64,000 bases of DNA from Flagellimonas chongwuensis (GTDB taxonomy: Bacteria; Bacteroidota; Bacteroidia; Flavobacteriales; Flavobacteriaceae): positions 1,054,001-1,118,000 of the forward strand of contig NZ_WYET01000001.1 in the NCBI RefSeq assembly GCF_013376415.1. Reading direction: 5' to 3'. The notes beneath the pieces are model-generated. The model worked only from the letters and a program-made list of their open reading frames with translations, made no database searches and was not told the origin of the DNA. Of the stretch, positions 26,032 through 34,890 are shown one piece after another; position 1 is the stretch's first letter; every line of letters begins with the position of its first letter. The translations under genes and the position numbers were made by a program.

Positions 26032-27573
26032 CTATTTGTCACGTTTTTTACCGCGGCCGGTCATGGTGGACACCAAGCCTTCCTTTAGGTTGATCCATAA
26101 ATAATTGAAGAAGGATTTATCTTGATTTCGACTTACTTTGAAATTTCCATATCGGAAACCGTCTTCATCGGTCTTGTCGCCCTTGTTGGCAAACAGGTTT
26201 ACTACTGCGGTCAGTAATTTGTTTACGCCCAGGCGGTCTTTTTTTAGGACAATGAATTCAAAATCCTCATATTTCATCTTCATATCGCCTTGGGACTCGA
26301 GTTCATTTCCGCTAATGGTAAAATAGAGTTGTTGCACGTTGCCTTTGACCTCTGCCCCTAAATTGGATTTTAAAAATGGATTAATGCTCTGGGACTGGAA
26401 ATTGGACAGGGAACCCTTTACCACAAACTTATTGGCCTTGCTTTTGGGGTCAAAAGACCAATCCAAGGTAAAGGGACCATTGTCCATAAGTTTGGCATTG
26501 ATATCAATATCCACATTGCCCAGACCACGACTGTGCAGGTTGCCAATGGTAGCATCAATATTGGTGAATATTAGATTGTTGGGCTCTATATCTTCCTTAA
26601 CACGTTCTTCGTAACCTATTTTTCCATTTAAAATTTGGACCGAATCCACTTGAAGGTCCAATGGTAGGTTTCTAAGCGCTTGGTTGTACATTTTTTTGTG
26701 CGTGGTATCGTCCGGCAATAGCTTATCCCGATAGACATAAAAAACAGGATGCTTTAGCTGCATTTCTTCCAAATGGAAATAGGGGAGCTGTTTTTCAATA
26801 TCAAAACCCCAGTTTTTCAGTGCAATTGTATCAATGGTAAGATCATAATGATCGTGCTCCACGGCAAGTCTTCGCGAGAGTTCGGTCTTGGAATATTTGG
26901 TGCGCAATACAAATTGTTGGAACCTACCGCTATCTGGGGTCAATTGCATGTTCCCAAATTCAATGAACTCCAAACGGCTCATGTTAAAATAGCTTTTTTC
27001 GGTGTTCAATTCGTAATCCCCGTAGGCAAAGGGAATTTTTTCTTTGGCCGTGTTTTCGTCAAAATGGATATCGGATAGGGTGAAGTCAATGCCTTGAACG
27101 GTAGCAGTACTGTCCGCATCCTTGTTCAGCATTTGAAAGCGTCCGTTTTTAATACGAAAGTTTTCTACTTTATATTTTTTCTTAGGACCTACTGTTTTCT
27201 TTTTTGAAGAGGTATCCCGCTCTTTTTGACGATACACAATATTTGGTGATACCAAATCGAGCTCACCTATGGTTACGTCCCCATTTTGAAGCAGAGGCCA
27301 ATATTCCAGCCCTGATATGGTAATGGATTCTGCCTTAAAATCCATGGAGTTGTCCGGGTCGTTGCCACTAATTTGGGTCAGACTGATTTTCCCCGAAAAC
27401 ACATTAGTGCTGATATCACCATAGGTGAAGTTGAGTTTTTTTGGGATCTTTTCATTCAGGATAGTCTTTACTTTGCTGGAGAAAAACAATTGTGCCGCAA
27501 CTGAGGCCAAAATCAATACTAAAACGATTCCGACCCCAATTTTTAAAATGCGTGATTTTTTGTTTTGCGGCAT
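26032..27573 (-). CDS. AsmA-like / DUF748 family protein
   Basis: 513 residues with one N-terminal membrane helix (about 10-30, IGVGIVLVLILASVAAQLFF) and a long beta-rich periplasmic region. 'LNFTYGDISTNVFSGKISL', 'FRIKNGRFQML' and 'SVQILNGKIGYEERV' repeat the AsmA/DUF748 pattern seen in the downstream protein. It is probably anchored in the inner membrane, contributing to envelope assembly; a precise role is not known. The two AsmA-like genes form an operon with a 1-bp gap. Confidence 0.8.
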   Translation of the reverse strand: MPQNKKSRILKIGVGIVLVLILASVAAQLFFSSKVKTILNEKIPKKLNFTYGDISTNVFSGKISLTQISGNDPDNSMDFKAESITISGLEYWPLLQNGDVTIGELDLVSPNIVYRQKERDTSSKKKTVGPKKKYKVENFRIKNGRFQMLNKDADSTATVQGIDFTLSDIHFDENTAKEKIPFAYGDYELNTEKSYFNMSRLEFIEFGNMQLTPDSGRFQQFVLRTKYSKTELSRRLAVEHDHYDLTIDTIALKNWGFDIEKQLPYFHLEEMQLKHPVFYVYRDKLLPDDTTHKKMYNQALRNLPLDLQVDSVQILNGKIGYEERVKEDIEPNNLIFTNIDATIGNLHSRGLGNVDIDINAKLMDNGPFTLDWSFDPKSKANKFVVKGSLSNFQSQSINPFLKSNLGAEVKGNVQQLYFTISGNELESQGDMKMKYEDFEFIVLKKDRLGVNKLLTAVVNLFANKGDKTDEDGFRYGNFKVSRNQDKSFFNYLWINLKEGLVSTMTGRGKKRDK

Positions 27574-27621
27574 ATATGTGTTAATGGTGTGTTTATAACA
27601 TGTGGGAGGGGGAGTGGAACT

Positions 27622-28035
27622 CTAGCCTTCCTGTTCTTCCTCTTCTTCTTCCAAAAAGGGAACTACCTCGGAAGGTGTATCAATTTGAATTGCTTTGTCG
27701 CCATTTACAATAATGGGCTGTGTTACCACTTTGGGGTTATTTTCCAAGACCTTCAACCAATCGTCCTCGCGTTGTAAATCAGGGTTTTCCCCATATTCTT
27801 TAATAAAATCGGCGTGATCGGTATTGATCAGTCCCTTAATGGGCTTGTTCAATAATTCGGCTATTTCTGCCCATTGGGTAGCCGTAACCTTTGTTTTGCA
27901 AAGGTCTATGTTCAGCACCTCTTTATTGCTGGATTTAAGGTACGCAAATGTTTGTTGTCCTTTATTGGTATCGCCATTATAGAACAATTGTATTTTTCTG
28001 TTATCTGTTGCTATTACTCCCATGTCGTCCTTCAT
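27622..28035 (-). CDS. ArsC/Spx-like thioredoxin-fold protein without the catalytic Cys
   Basis: 137 residues. The layout is that of the ArsC family (PF03960): 'IQLFYNGDTNKGQQTFAYLK' at the start, 'TATQWAEIAELLNKPIKGLI' in the middle and 'NNPKVVTQPIIVNGDKAIQI' with the cis-Pro near the end. The position normally held by the redox Cys, right after the first strand, is occupied by Gly-Asp-Thr, so arsenate reduction is unlikely. The C-terminus is a run of Glu (EEEEEEQEG). It may be a non-catalytic binding protein like some Spx relatives. A second start at 28023 is possible. Confidence 0.78.
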   Translation of the reverse strand: MKDDMGVIATDNRKIQLFYNGDTNKGQQTFAYLKSSNKEVLNIDLCKTKVTATQWAEIAELLNKPIKGLINTDHADFIKEYGENPDLQREDDWLKVLENNPKVVTQPIIVNGDKAIQIDTPSEVVPFLEEEEEEQEG

Positions 28036-28118
28036 TATGATGTATTTTAGAATAAAGTAACCGCTTTTTGATGTTTTGCCTTAACGCTATCGATTTTTTT
28101 AGTGTCGTAAAAGAGGAT

Positions 28119-28145
28119 AAAAAAAGCGGGGCCAAAAGCCCCGCT
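28119..28145 (-). terminator. Rho-independent terminator after hmuY
   Basis: An 8-bp stem AGCGGGGC/GCCCCGCT with a 5-nt loop, followed on the minus strand by a T run. It lies 95 bp past the HmuY-family stop codon. Confidence 0.85.
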
Positions 28146-28239
28146 CCTCACACAAACTAACTCAAACCGAACCACTCAGGATGATGGGATAACAAAAGGT
28201 ATGGTGGGTCGAGTTATGAGCATCTGAATAAATGAATTG

Positions 28240-29748
28240 TTATAAACGTTCGTAAGTAAACTGGTAATGTCCCCTTTCCCCTTCGGTGCTGGTGAAGGCG
28301 GTAAAGTCGAATTTGTAGTAGTTTCCGTCCACATCTTTAAGTATGTAGTACACATTTTCATTGATCGTACCGTTAAAGGCATCTCTCCAACCACTTCCAA
28401 CAACGGCTCTGTTATCGTAAACAAAGGAAGATTCATCTACGTCGGCCATTGCAAAGTTGGCGTAGGTAGGTACTCCCTCTTCAATGGTTACTTGATAAAG
28501 CCCTGTTCCTCCTAAAGTATTGTGCAGTACATAATCGGAATAGGTTAGTCCAGCCACTAAACCTTGGGAGCTTCCGTAGTAAGAGAATACTCCGCTCAAG
28601 TTGATGTCCCACTGTTCTTTGGTGGGCTCCACGCTTACGGTTTCGCCGTTGGTCAAACTAAAAGCGGTAAGGTTGTACGCATCATTTTTGGCAACGGTTA
28701 CTTCATTGTACGACTCGGTTTCGGCCAAATCTGCATATTGAACGGTGTAACTATTGCCATCGCTCAATACCCTGACCTTCATGTAACCTCTGGGGTCACC
28801 AGTGGTCTCAATGCTTCCCACGTCTTCAGCGGGTCCTGGTATTTCAAATCCCAAGCTAACGATGTACACGTAATTTTCTTCCGCTGTGGTGGACACTTCC
28901 GAAAAGGCGGTTCCTTCCAAAGTTCCTTCGGCATTATCGGTAAAGGAAATACCTTCATCCAAATTTCCATACTGGTAATAGCTCACGGGCAGACCTTCCA
29001 AAAGTTCGGATACGGTACTCACGGTAACGGCTTCTGGCTGGAACATGGCATTTAATCCGTTCAATTCCATTGGGGCGGGCAGGTCGCTGGCCTCGGTAAT
29101 GGACAAAAGGTCGGTTTCCCCTGTGATTTCAACAGCAGATACGGCCAAGGCAGGATTCAAGAATACGCGGTTTTCCGTTCCATTGAAGAATGCGATTTCC
29201 CAAGTGTCACGTTGAACCGCGGTCTGGGTCGCGGAACTAAAATCAAAATAGACTTGGTTGGGCATGTTGGAGCCTCCGTTTTCCGAATCGATGACCCCAC
29301 TGCTAGCGGCAACGGCTGTGTAACTTACCAAGGTGGACGCTGTAGAGCCTTGTGACCAGTCGGATTGGTCGAAGCTCTCTATGGAGAACGTTACGGATTT
29401 TGAGGATCCCTCGATGGCATTGGACAATTTGTTGAAAGTAAACGAAGTATTTCTGTCACCTGCAGCCACGGAAATCGCAATGGTTCCCGATGCACCATCT
29501 GGCGTTGTGGTAAAATCCGTTCCGTACTCGGCATTGGTTCCAGTGTAGGTCAGGTTGATGGTCCCCGCCTCGGATGCAGGCCTCGAAAAACTTAAGGTAA
29601 TCTCTTTTGAAGTGTCCTCTTCTGTGGTGCCAACGGTTTCACTGCTAAAGTTTACTGTAAAGTCTATGAGGTCTTCGCCTTCATCATCGCTACAAGAACT
29701 GATGATAAGAAGGAGTGCGATTGCTTTTAAAAGGATAGTTTTTTTCAT
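28240..29748 (-). CDS. HmuY family haem-binding lipoprotein
   Basis: 502 residues with a lipobox (LLIISSC, Cys19). Residues ~25-150 look like a Calx-beta/immunoglobulin-like domain ('KEITLSFSRPASEAGTINLT', 'TDFTTTPDGASGTIAISVAA'). The rest fits the HmuY fold (PF14064): 'TQTAVQRDTWEIAFFNGTEN' and the C-terminal 'NVYYILKDVDGNYYKFDFTA' plus 'GERGHYQFTYERL'. HmuY of Porphyromonas is a surface haemophore that passes haem to its TonB receptor HmuR. Here the TonB receptor gene precedes it by 5 bp, so the two are co-transcribed. At 502 residues it is about twice the length of classic HmuY because of the extra N-terminal domain. Confidence 0.88.
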   Translation of the reverse strand: MKKTILLKAIALLLIISSCSDDEGEDLIDFTVNFSSETVGTTEEDTSKEITLSFSRPASEAGTINLTYTGTNAEYGTDFTTTPDGASGTIAISVAAGDRNTSFTFNKLSNAIEGSSKSVTFSIESFDQSDWSQGSTASTLVSYTAVAASSGVIDSENGGSNMPNQVYFDFSSATQTAVQRDTWEIAFFNGTENRVFLNPALAVSAVEITGETDLLSITEASDLPAPMELNGLNAMFQPEAVTVSTVSELLEGLPVSYYQYGNLDEGISFTDNAEGTLEGTAFSEVSTTAEENYVYIVSLGFEIPGPAEDVGSIETTGDPRGYMKVRVLSDGNSYTVQYADLAETESYNEVTVAKNDAYNLTAFSLTNGETVSVEPTKEQWDINLSGVFSYYGSSQGLVAGLTYSDYVLHNTLGGTGLYQVTIEEGVPTYANFAMADVDESSFVYDNRAVVGSGWRDAFNGTINENVYYILKDVDGNYYKFDFTAFTSTEGERGHYQFTYERL

Positions 29749-29753
29749 TGGTT

Positions 29754-31919
29754 TTAATTAAAATTTAGATTGTATAATAGTTTTAGGTAATATGATCTTC
29801 TATTGCCGAACAAACGACTTGGAGCTCCACCGCTCCCGTGGGCCCCGGTGGGTGTATCCGAGGCATTCACCCGAACAATATCGAAGATGTTCCGTGCGCC
29901 TAGCGTTAGGCTTAAATCTTTGGTTATGTTGGTACGTGCCGAAGCATCCATCCAAGTAAAATCGTCCGTTTGGCCTACAACAGAGCCATCCGTACCACTG
30001 AGTACAACTTGGGACCTGCCAGTGTATTTTAATTGTGCGGACAATGCGGTGTTGATGGAAGGAATGCTATAACTTAAAGCGGATTGCAGATTGAAACTCC
30101 ATAAAAAGTCACTGCTTATTCCTTCGGAGGCATCTATTGTAGTGGACTCTCCCATGTAGGTCATGCCCAAGGAAGCTTGCCAACGGTTCATCATAAGAGA
30201 GTTCTCCAATGAAAAACCCAAGATTTGGGAACGGTCCACATTGTCAAAAGTGAACAGGTTACGGTCTTGGTCGTCGGTGCTTATAATGGAGGCAATCTTA
30301 CCGTCAATATCAAAATAGAAGGTTTTTAGAACGGTTTTGAGCATGCTGCTATCGGACAATCGGAATTTTTCCTCCACATTTAAGAATACGGAAAGGCCAT
30401 CTTCGGGGTCAAGATTGGGGTTCCCTTGTACATTATGGTTGGAATCCACGAAATAGAAGAAGAGCTCCTCAAAATTGGGTGCCCTAAAGGCAGACCCGAA
30501 TACGGCTTTTACCTTGAATGTATTACTGAAGTCGTAGGTAGAGGAGAGGGACCATATTAATTTGTTTCCGAATTGGGAGTTGTTGGTAAACCTAGCTCCA
30601 GGAAACAAGGAAAACCGGTCGTTGATATTAAAATCCATTACTCCAAAAAAGTCATAGTTTTCCAATGTGTTTTCCACCACATCGCTGGAGTATTCACCAG
30701 TGGCGATGGCATCAAAACCCGTTTGGTGGTTGAACTCGTATCCCAATTGCAGGTTGAAGAAATCCCTATCGGGAACCATGTTGCTCACGAAGCCTTTGGA
30801 GTACCAAATTTCACTGGATTGGCTTAAATCGTCCGAGTTGACAGATTCTATGCCGTGTTGCAAAATGTTGTACACAAATTGTTTGTAATACCGTTTTTGG
30901 GTTTGATGGGACAAGGAGAGATTATATACCGTAGGACCTTTTAAAGGCCCCGTGATGTTGAGGTTGTTCATCACCCTTTCTGTATCGAAATTTTGGTCCA
31001 AGGCGGTCGGGTTCGGCATGCCTGTATTGCTATCCAACCTACCGTTCACAAAATGGTTGTATACCGGAACGGATTCATCGTAATATTGAATTTTATAAAA
31101 GATGTTGTGTTTTCCAATGGATGTATTCAAGTTTCCGTAGGCGGTCAATTGTTCTTTCGGGTTCCATTCCATACCACGAAGGCTGTCGTTCACCACGGCA
31201 TTATCCTGAATATTGACATAGTTTTTTCCTTGGTAGCCGTTAAAAAAACCAGCATTGTCGTTCCGGGAACCCCCGATGGCAACACTGGTCTTATCACTCA
31301 ATTTATGGCTAAGTTTTACGTTTTGGATGTGTCGACCTTCATCAAATAGGGCATACTCGCTACCTACGGTTTCTTCCTGCACCGATAGTTGCAATTGCCA
31401 TTTGTGATTGTTTTCCAATCCTCGCTTCGTTACAATATTGATAACACCGGCAACGGCATTGTCTCCATAGAGAACACCCATGGAACCTTCCACAATTTCA
31501 ATACGCTCCACATCTTCAAGGTTTATCTGGGTGATATCTATATTGTTGCCCATTCCGTTGTCACTGGCCATGGGGATACCGTCAATAAGCACCTTTACAT
31601 ATTGTCCATCGAGCCCGAACATACTTATGGTGGAACGCCCTGTGGACGGATTCGGTGTAACGGTGATGTTGAGGTTGTAATTAAGTATGTCCGCTAAATT
31701 GTTTCCAGCAACCTTGGCAATGTCCTGTTGGTCAATGGTACCGACCGAGAACAATTTCTTGCTCAGGGACATCACTTTGCTTTCTCCGGTCAATACAACT
31801 TCGTCCAATTGCTGCATGGGCAATGAGTCTTTTTCTTGTTTTTTAGATTCCTGAGCGAGTCCTATTACAGAAAAAAAGAAGGTTAAAAATAAGAGGTTGG
31901 TATTTTTATTTAGACTCAT
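29754..31919 (-). CDS. TonB-dependent receptor (haem/iron uptake, HmuR-like)
   Basis: 721 residues. A signal peptide (LLFLTFFFSVIGLA) is followed by a TonB box region (LDEVVLTGES, about 38-47), a plug domain ('LADILNYNLNITVTPNPSTG', 'VERIEIVEGSMGVLYGDNAV', 'GVINIVTKRG') and a ~550-residue barrel that ends in an aromatic strand (YYLKLLYNLNFN). There is no carboxypeptidase-regulatory domain. The partner gene for an HmuY lipoprotein directly downstream indicates haem as substrate. A divergent promoter region with a palindrome lies before it, consistent with iron regulation. Confidence 0.92.
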   Translation of the reverse strand: MSLNKNTNLLFLTFFFSVIGLAQESKKQEKDSLPMQQLDEVVLTGESKVMSLSKKLFSVGTIDQQDIAKVAGNNLADILNYNLNITVTPNPSTGRSTISMFGLDGQYVKVLIDGIPMASDNGMGNNIDITQINLEDVERIEIVEGSMGVLYGDNAVAGVINIVTKRGLENNHKWQLQLSVQEETVGSEYALFDEGRHIQNVKLSHKLSDKTSVAIGGSRNDNAGFFNGYQGKNYVNIQDNAVVNDSLRGMEWNPKEQLTAYGNLNTSIGKHNIFYKIQYYDESVPVYNHFVNGRLDSNTGMPNPTALDQNFDTERVMNNLNITGPLKGPTVYNLSLSHQTQKRYYKQFVYNILQHGIESVNSDDLSQSSEIWYSKGFVSNMVPDRDFFNLQLGYEFNHQTGFDAIATGEYSSDVVENTLENYDFFGVMDFNINDRFSLFPGARFTNNSQFGNKLIWSLSSTYDFSNTFKVKAVFGSAFRAPNFEELFFYFVDSNHNVQGNPNLDPEDGLSVFLNVEEKFRLSDSSMLKTVLKTFYFDIDGKIASIISTDDQDRNLFTFDNVDRSQILGFSLENSLMMNRWQASLGMTYMGESTTIDASEGISSDFLWSFNLQSALSYSIPSINTALSAQLKYTGRSQVVLSGTDGSVVGQTDDFTWMDASARTNITKDLSLTLGARNIFDIVRVNASDTPTGAHGSGGAPSRLFGNRRSYYLKLLYNLNFN

Positions 31920-31936
31920 TCTATTTAATTTGATGA

Positions 31937-31944
31937 CAAATATA
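31937..31944 (-). promoter_or_regulatory. -7 box of the TonB receptor-hmuY operon
   Basis: TATATTTG on the minus strand, a full TAnnTTTG match, 17 bp before the receptor start codon. The -33 region falls on the palindrome at 31964-31977, with TTTA rather than TTTG. Confidence 0.5.
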
Positions 31945-31963
31945 TATTTTATTTTTATTCAAT

Positions 31964-31977
31964 CTAAATAAGTTTAG
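31964..31977. promoter_or_regulatory. Palindrome CTAAA-N4-TTTAG, candidate iron/haem operator
   Basis: A perfect 5-bp inverted repeat with 4-bp centre. It covers the -33 region of the minus-strand promoter and fills the spacer just before the plus-strand -7 box, so one bound repressor could shut both operons. Fur is the likely candidate given the haem genes; this is inference. Confidence 0.45.
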
Positions 31978-31985
31978 TATTTTTG
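31978..31985 (+). promoter_or_regulatory. -7 box of the DUF6607-FMN-binding operon
   Basis: TATTTTTG, a full TAnnTTTG match, directly adjoining the palindrome, 39 bp before the DUF6607 ATG. Confidence 0.5.
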
Positions 31986-32024
31986 ACCAGAACATTTTTT
32001 TAAAACAATCTAACACACACCAAT

Positions 32025-32948
32025 ATGAAGAAATCAATCATGCCTTTGTTGTTTTTAGCCTTTTCAACAACTTTGGCCACATCACAAGAAAAGAAGCAAC
32101 TGGACCGCGACGCAATTTTAGATATGTGCGGCTGTTACGAGGTAAGTTTTAAATACACCGAGACCTTTGCCCCGGAAATTGATTATGAGAAACACCTTGA
32201 CTACACATCAAAAGCATTAGAGCTTGCGTTGCCCATAGTGGACGAGGACAATAAGATATCGTTACAACATTTATTGGTGCTCAACGATACCGTGGTAATC
32301 AAACACTGGAGACAGGATTGGTTATACGAGAACCAGCAAATTTTCCATTACGATAAAGACAACAACTGGGTATTCTCTGAACTGCCTGCCGACCAAGTGA
32401 AGGGTCAGTGGACCCAAAAAGTATACCAGGTAGACGATAGCCCAAGGTATGCCGGTTCATCAACATGGGTGCATTTTGATGGAAAGCATTATTGGGAAAA
32501 CCAAAGTGATTCGCCATTACCGCGCAGGGAGTACTCCAAAAGGAGCGATTACAATGTCATGAGCAGGGGAAATCGTCAAGAAATCACACCTTATGGATGG
32601 ATACACGAGCAAGATAATGATAAAATAATCCGTAAAAATGGTCAGGACGATGTGTTGCTCGCCCAAGAAAAAGGGTACAATACGTATGTGAAAGTGGCAG
32701 ATGAAAGATGTAAGGCCGCAACCGATTGGTGGGCCAAGCACAAAGACTTCTGGGCCGTGGCTCGCGATGCTTGGGAAGACATTTATGAGAGGGAAGGAGA
32801 CCTTACTTTGCTAAAGCAAGTGGATGGACAACCTATGTTTATGCAGTTTTATGAGCTGGAAGCAGCTAATGCGAATAAAGATGAAATTTTAGAATTGATC
32901 AACAAATTTGTAACGGACAATGCTTCAAAAGGAAATGCTGGCCAGTAG
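32025..32948 (+). CDS. DUF6607 family protein, haem-locus associated
   Basis: 307 residues with a signal peptide (residues 1-20, ending TTLATSQ). The sequence is rich in Trp and charged residues: 'DMCGCYEVSFKYTETFAPE' opens the mature part, then 'VIKHWRQDWLYENQQIFHYD' and 'PYGWIHEQDNDKIIRKNG'. I recognise it as DUF6607, a Proteobacteria/Bacteroidota family often found beside HmuY genes. The CGC pair and conserved His/Trp could suit metal or haem handling, but no function is known. Its end overlaps the FMN-binding gene. Confidence 0.8.
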   Translation: MKKSIMPLLFLAFSTTLATSQEKKQLDRDAILDMCGCYEVSFKYTETFAPEIDYEKHLDYTSKALELALPIVDEDNKISLQHLLVLNDTVVIKHWRQDWLYENQQIFHYDKDNNWVFSELPADQVKGQWTQKVYQVDDSPRYAGSSTWVHFDGKHYWENQSDSPLPRREYSKRSDYNVMSRGNRQEITPYGWIHEQDNDKIIRKNGQDDVLLAQEKGYNTYVKVADERCKAATDWWAKHKDFWAVARDAWEDIYEREGDLTLLKQVDGQPMFMQFYELEAANANKDEILELINKFVTDNASKGNAGQ

Positions 32949-33486
32949 GTTTAAGGGACATACAGCAGCAGTGATTCTAATCGCGTTATTATTTTTTGGG
33001 TTTAAGACGGACAAGATATCGCCAAAGCTTCAAGAAAAGATTGATAGTGCCGTACAAGGAACGTACGAGGTAGAGGAATTCACGATGAACCTGATTGAGA
33101 TTCCGTCTGATTTGAACAAGCAAACTCCATCTGAATTGGGAGGAGAAAACCTTTTTAAGGTCACTTCTTCGGAGAAAGAGCTGGGGTACATTTATGTGGG
33201 AGTCGCTCCCAGTTTAAAGAAAACCTTTGACTACGTGGTTTTACTCAATCCTGACTTGAACATAAAAAAATCCAAAATATTAATTTACCGTGAAGACCAT
33301 GGGCGTCAAGTGGGAAGCCAACGTTGGCTAAAACAGTTCATTGGAAGAAAATCCGGTGAAAAATTGGTTTACGGAGAAGATATTGATGGAATATCCGGGG
33401 CTACCGTGTCCGCAAAATCCATGACGCTTGCCGTAAGCAATGTATTGGAAAGTTTACAGGTTTTAAAAAATGCGAACGTTTTTTAA
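32935..33486 (+). CDS. FMN-binding domain protein
   Basis: 183 residues from the ATG at 32935, which is preceded by AAAAGGA; an in-frame ATG at 32920 is the alternative. One hydrophobic helix (about 9-23) anchors it, and the FMN-binding domain (PF04205) ends with 'DGISGATVSAKSMTLAV', in which the Thr of SGAT is the site where ApbE-type transferases attach FMN covalently. It overlaps DUF6607 by 14 bp. A periplasmic flavin electron carrier in a haem locus could serve reductive iron release; this is inference. No apbE is in the window. Confidence 0.87.
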   Translation: MLASRFKGHTAAVILIALLFFGFKTDKISPKLQEKIDSAVQGTYEVEEFTMNLIEIPSDLNKQTPSELGGENLFKVTSSEKELGYIYVGVAPSLKKTFDYVVLLNPDLNIKKSKILIYREDHGRQVGSQRWLKQFIGRKSGEKLVYGEDIDGISGATVSAKSMTLAVSNVLESLQVLKNANVF

Positions 33487-33513
33487 GCAAGTGTTTCGAT
33501 TTAATTAGTAGCA

Positions 33514-33553
33514 GAAAAGGCCATTCTTTAATAGGATGGCTTTTTCGTTTTTT
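33514..33553 (+). terminator. Terminator after the FMN-binding gene
   Basis: An imperfect stem AAAGGCCAT/GATGGCTTTT with a short loop followed by TTTTTCGTTTTTT, 28 bp past the stop codon. Confidence 0.65.
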
Positions 33554-33559
33554 GGGGGG

Positions 33560-34285
33560 TTATAGCTGTTCTGCGAGGTACATGTAGCACATTCCCGAAA
33601 GTATGGCGAGACCAAAGCTCAATAGTGTCCCGATAAGGACATATTCGGTGAGCTTACGGTTTTTGCCCTTGTTGAGGTCACCAAAACGGAACACGGATTT
33701 TGCAGCTATCAACAGGCCGATGGCGGCCCATTGTTGCATCAAGATAAAGCCGAACACAAATATCCTTTCCAGCATACCGATATAGGTTCCTGCATTTTTA
33801 AGCGAACCCCCTTCTGTATCTGCATCGTCTTTGGCGACCTCATCAATATAAGGGGCCAACAACATGCGCATTACAATACCGGACACATAGGTCACAAATA
33901 CCAGAAAAGTAATCAGCAGCAAGGTTTTTTCGGTAAACAAGGTGCTAAAATCCAAAGGAAACGGCGATATCCAATACAGTACACCGGCAAGGACCAGAAG
34001 ATGCAATACTTGATCTAAGATGAATAGCCAGCGATAGTTTTTGGGATTGGTAAGTGATAATTTGCCCAAGTCGATGAGGAAATGTGTCGCTACAATTATA
34101 ATGATTGGGACAATATGCTGAAACTGTAGTATAATCAACAGCGCCAGTAGATGTACCCCCACATGAAAATATAGATATTTGGACCGTCCCTTTTTCTCCA
34201 ATTTATCCTCGACCCAATGTGCTGGTTGAAGAACAAAGTCTCCAATAAAGTGGGCAAGTATAAGTTTTAGGGCCAAAAGCATCAT
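33560..34285 (-). CDS. DUF3307 membrane protein
   Basis: 241 residues with about seven hydrophobic helices. The start 'LKLILAHFIGDFVLQPAHWV' and 'YFHVGVHLLALL' with 'ATHFLIDLGKL' are the conserved, His/Asp-containing blocks of DUF3307 (PF11750). Function is unknown. It overlaps the end of the SatD gene by 4 bp (ATGA), and SatD-DUF3307 pairs recur in Bacteroidota, so the two act together or are co-regulated. Confidence 0.85.
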   Translation of the reverse strand: MMLLALKLILAHFIGDFVLQPAHWVEDKLEKKGRSKYLYFHVGVHLLALLIILQFQHIVPIIIIVATHFLIDLGKLSLTNPKNYRWLFILDQVLHLLVLAGVLYWISPFPLDFSTLFTEKTLLLITFLVFVTYVSGIVMRMLLAPYIDEVAKDDADTEGGSLKNAGTYIGMLERIFVFGFILMQQWAAIGLLIAAKSVFRFGDLNKGKNRKLTEYVLIGTLLSFGLAILSGMCYMYLAEQL

Positions 34286-34881
34286 AATTGGGCGAGTTGT
34301 GCTTTGTAAAAATGGATCATTTTTTTGACTTCATCAAATCCTGCCTTGTTCAATTCTTCACTAATGTTCCCTTGTGATTTGTTGAGTAGCGATGCCAGTT
34401 CTTTTTGATTCATTTCTGGATTGTCCATTGCGCATTGCACAGTTCTGGAGATTGCGGGCGTCCAATCGTCCATGGTAAGAAGGGCCAATTCCAGTAGTAG
34501 ATTAATGTGCTCATCAAACTTCTCGTTAGGAGTTTTAATGCCCAGATTCTGTTTTTTGAGGTTCTCGAAACGCTCTCCGGAGTTTATAAAGGCGGTGCCG
34601 TTGGATTCCGTGATTTTTGGTGAATCATAATTTTTTTCGCCCAAGCCTATGGATATCCTTACATCCAACTGGCGAATTTGTTTGATGCTCGCCTTAATAT
34701 AGATAGCAGATTCCAAGGCATTTTCTGGTGAGGTCTGCAGTTGAAAACTGTCTCCGCGGTAAATTTCCCAATCCTTAGGTTCTTTACCGTATTTAGCCAA
34801 GGCTTCCTTTAATAAGGGCATCCATTTGTTGGCCTTGTGTTCCGAGGAGTTTTTAATGTCCCCTGTGAGTATCGCTATCAT
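34282..34881 (-). CDS. SatD family protein
   Basis: 199 residues from the ATG at 34881; the frame is open further upstream but that part covers the operator repeats and has no typical coding character. The start 'MIAILTGDIKNSS' is the SatD (PF16264) hallmark, with 'DWEIYRGDSFQLQT' next. The C-terminal ~45 residues hold an evident helix-turn-helix ('MNQKELASLLNKSQGNISEEL'). The nucleotide-cyclase-like N-terminal 'GDI/GDSFQ' pattern suggests a sensory domain; combined with the HTH it could be a DNA-binding switch. Three palindromes begin 10 bp upstream of the ATG. Confidence 0.85.
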   Translation of the reverse strand: MIAILTGDIKNSSEHKANKWMPLLKEALAKYGKEPKDWEIYRGDSFQLQTSPENALESAIYIKASIKQIRQLDVRISIGLGEKNYDSPKITESNGTAFINSGERFENLKKQNLGIKTPNEKFDEHINLLLELALLTMDDWTPAISRTVQCAMDNPEMNQKELASLLNKSQGNISEELNKAGFDEVKKMIHFYKAQLAQL

Positions 34882-34890
34882 GATGACAAA

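Noticed and set aside
28564..29055. 163-codon plus-strand frame opposite hmuY
   Set aside because: It is antisense to the HmuY coding region, which has a signal peptide, domain matches and operon context.
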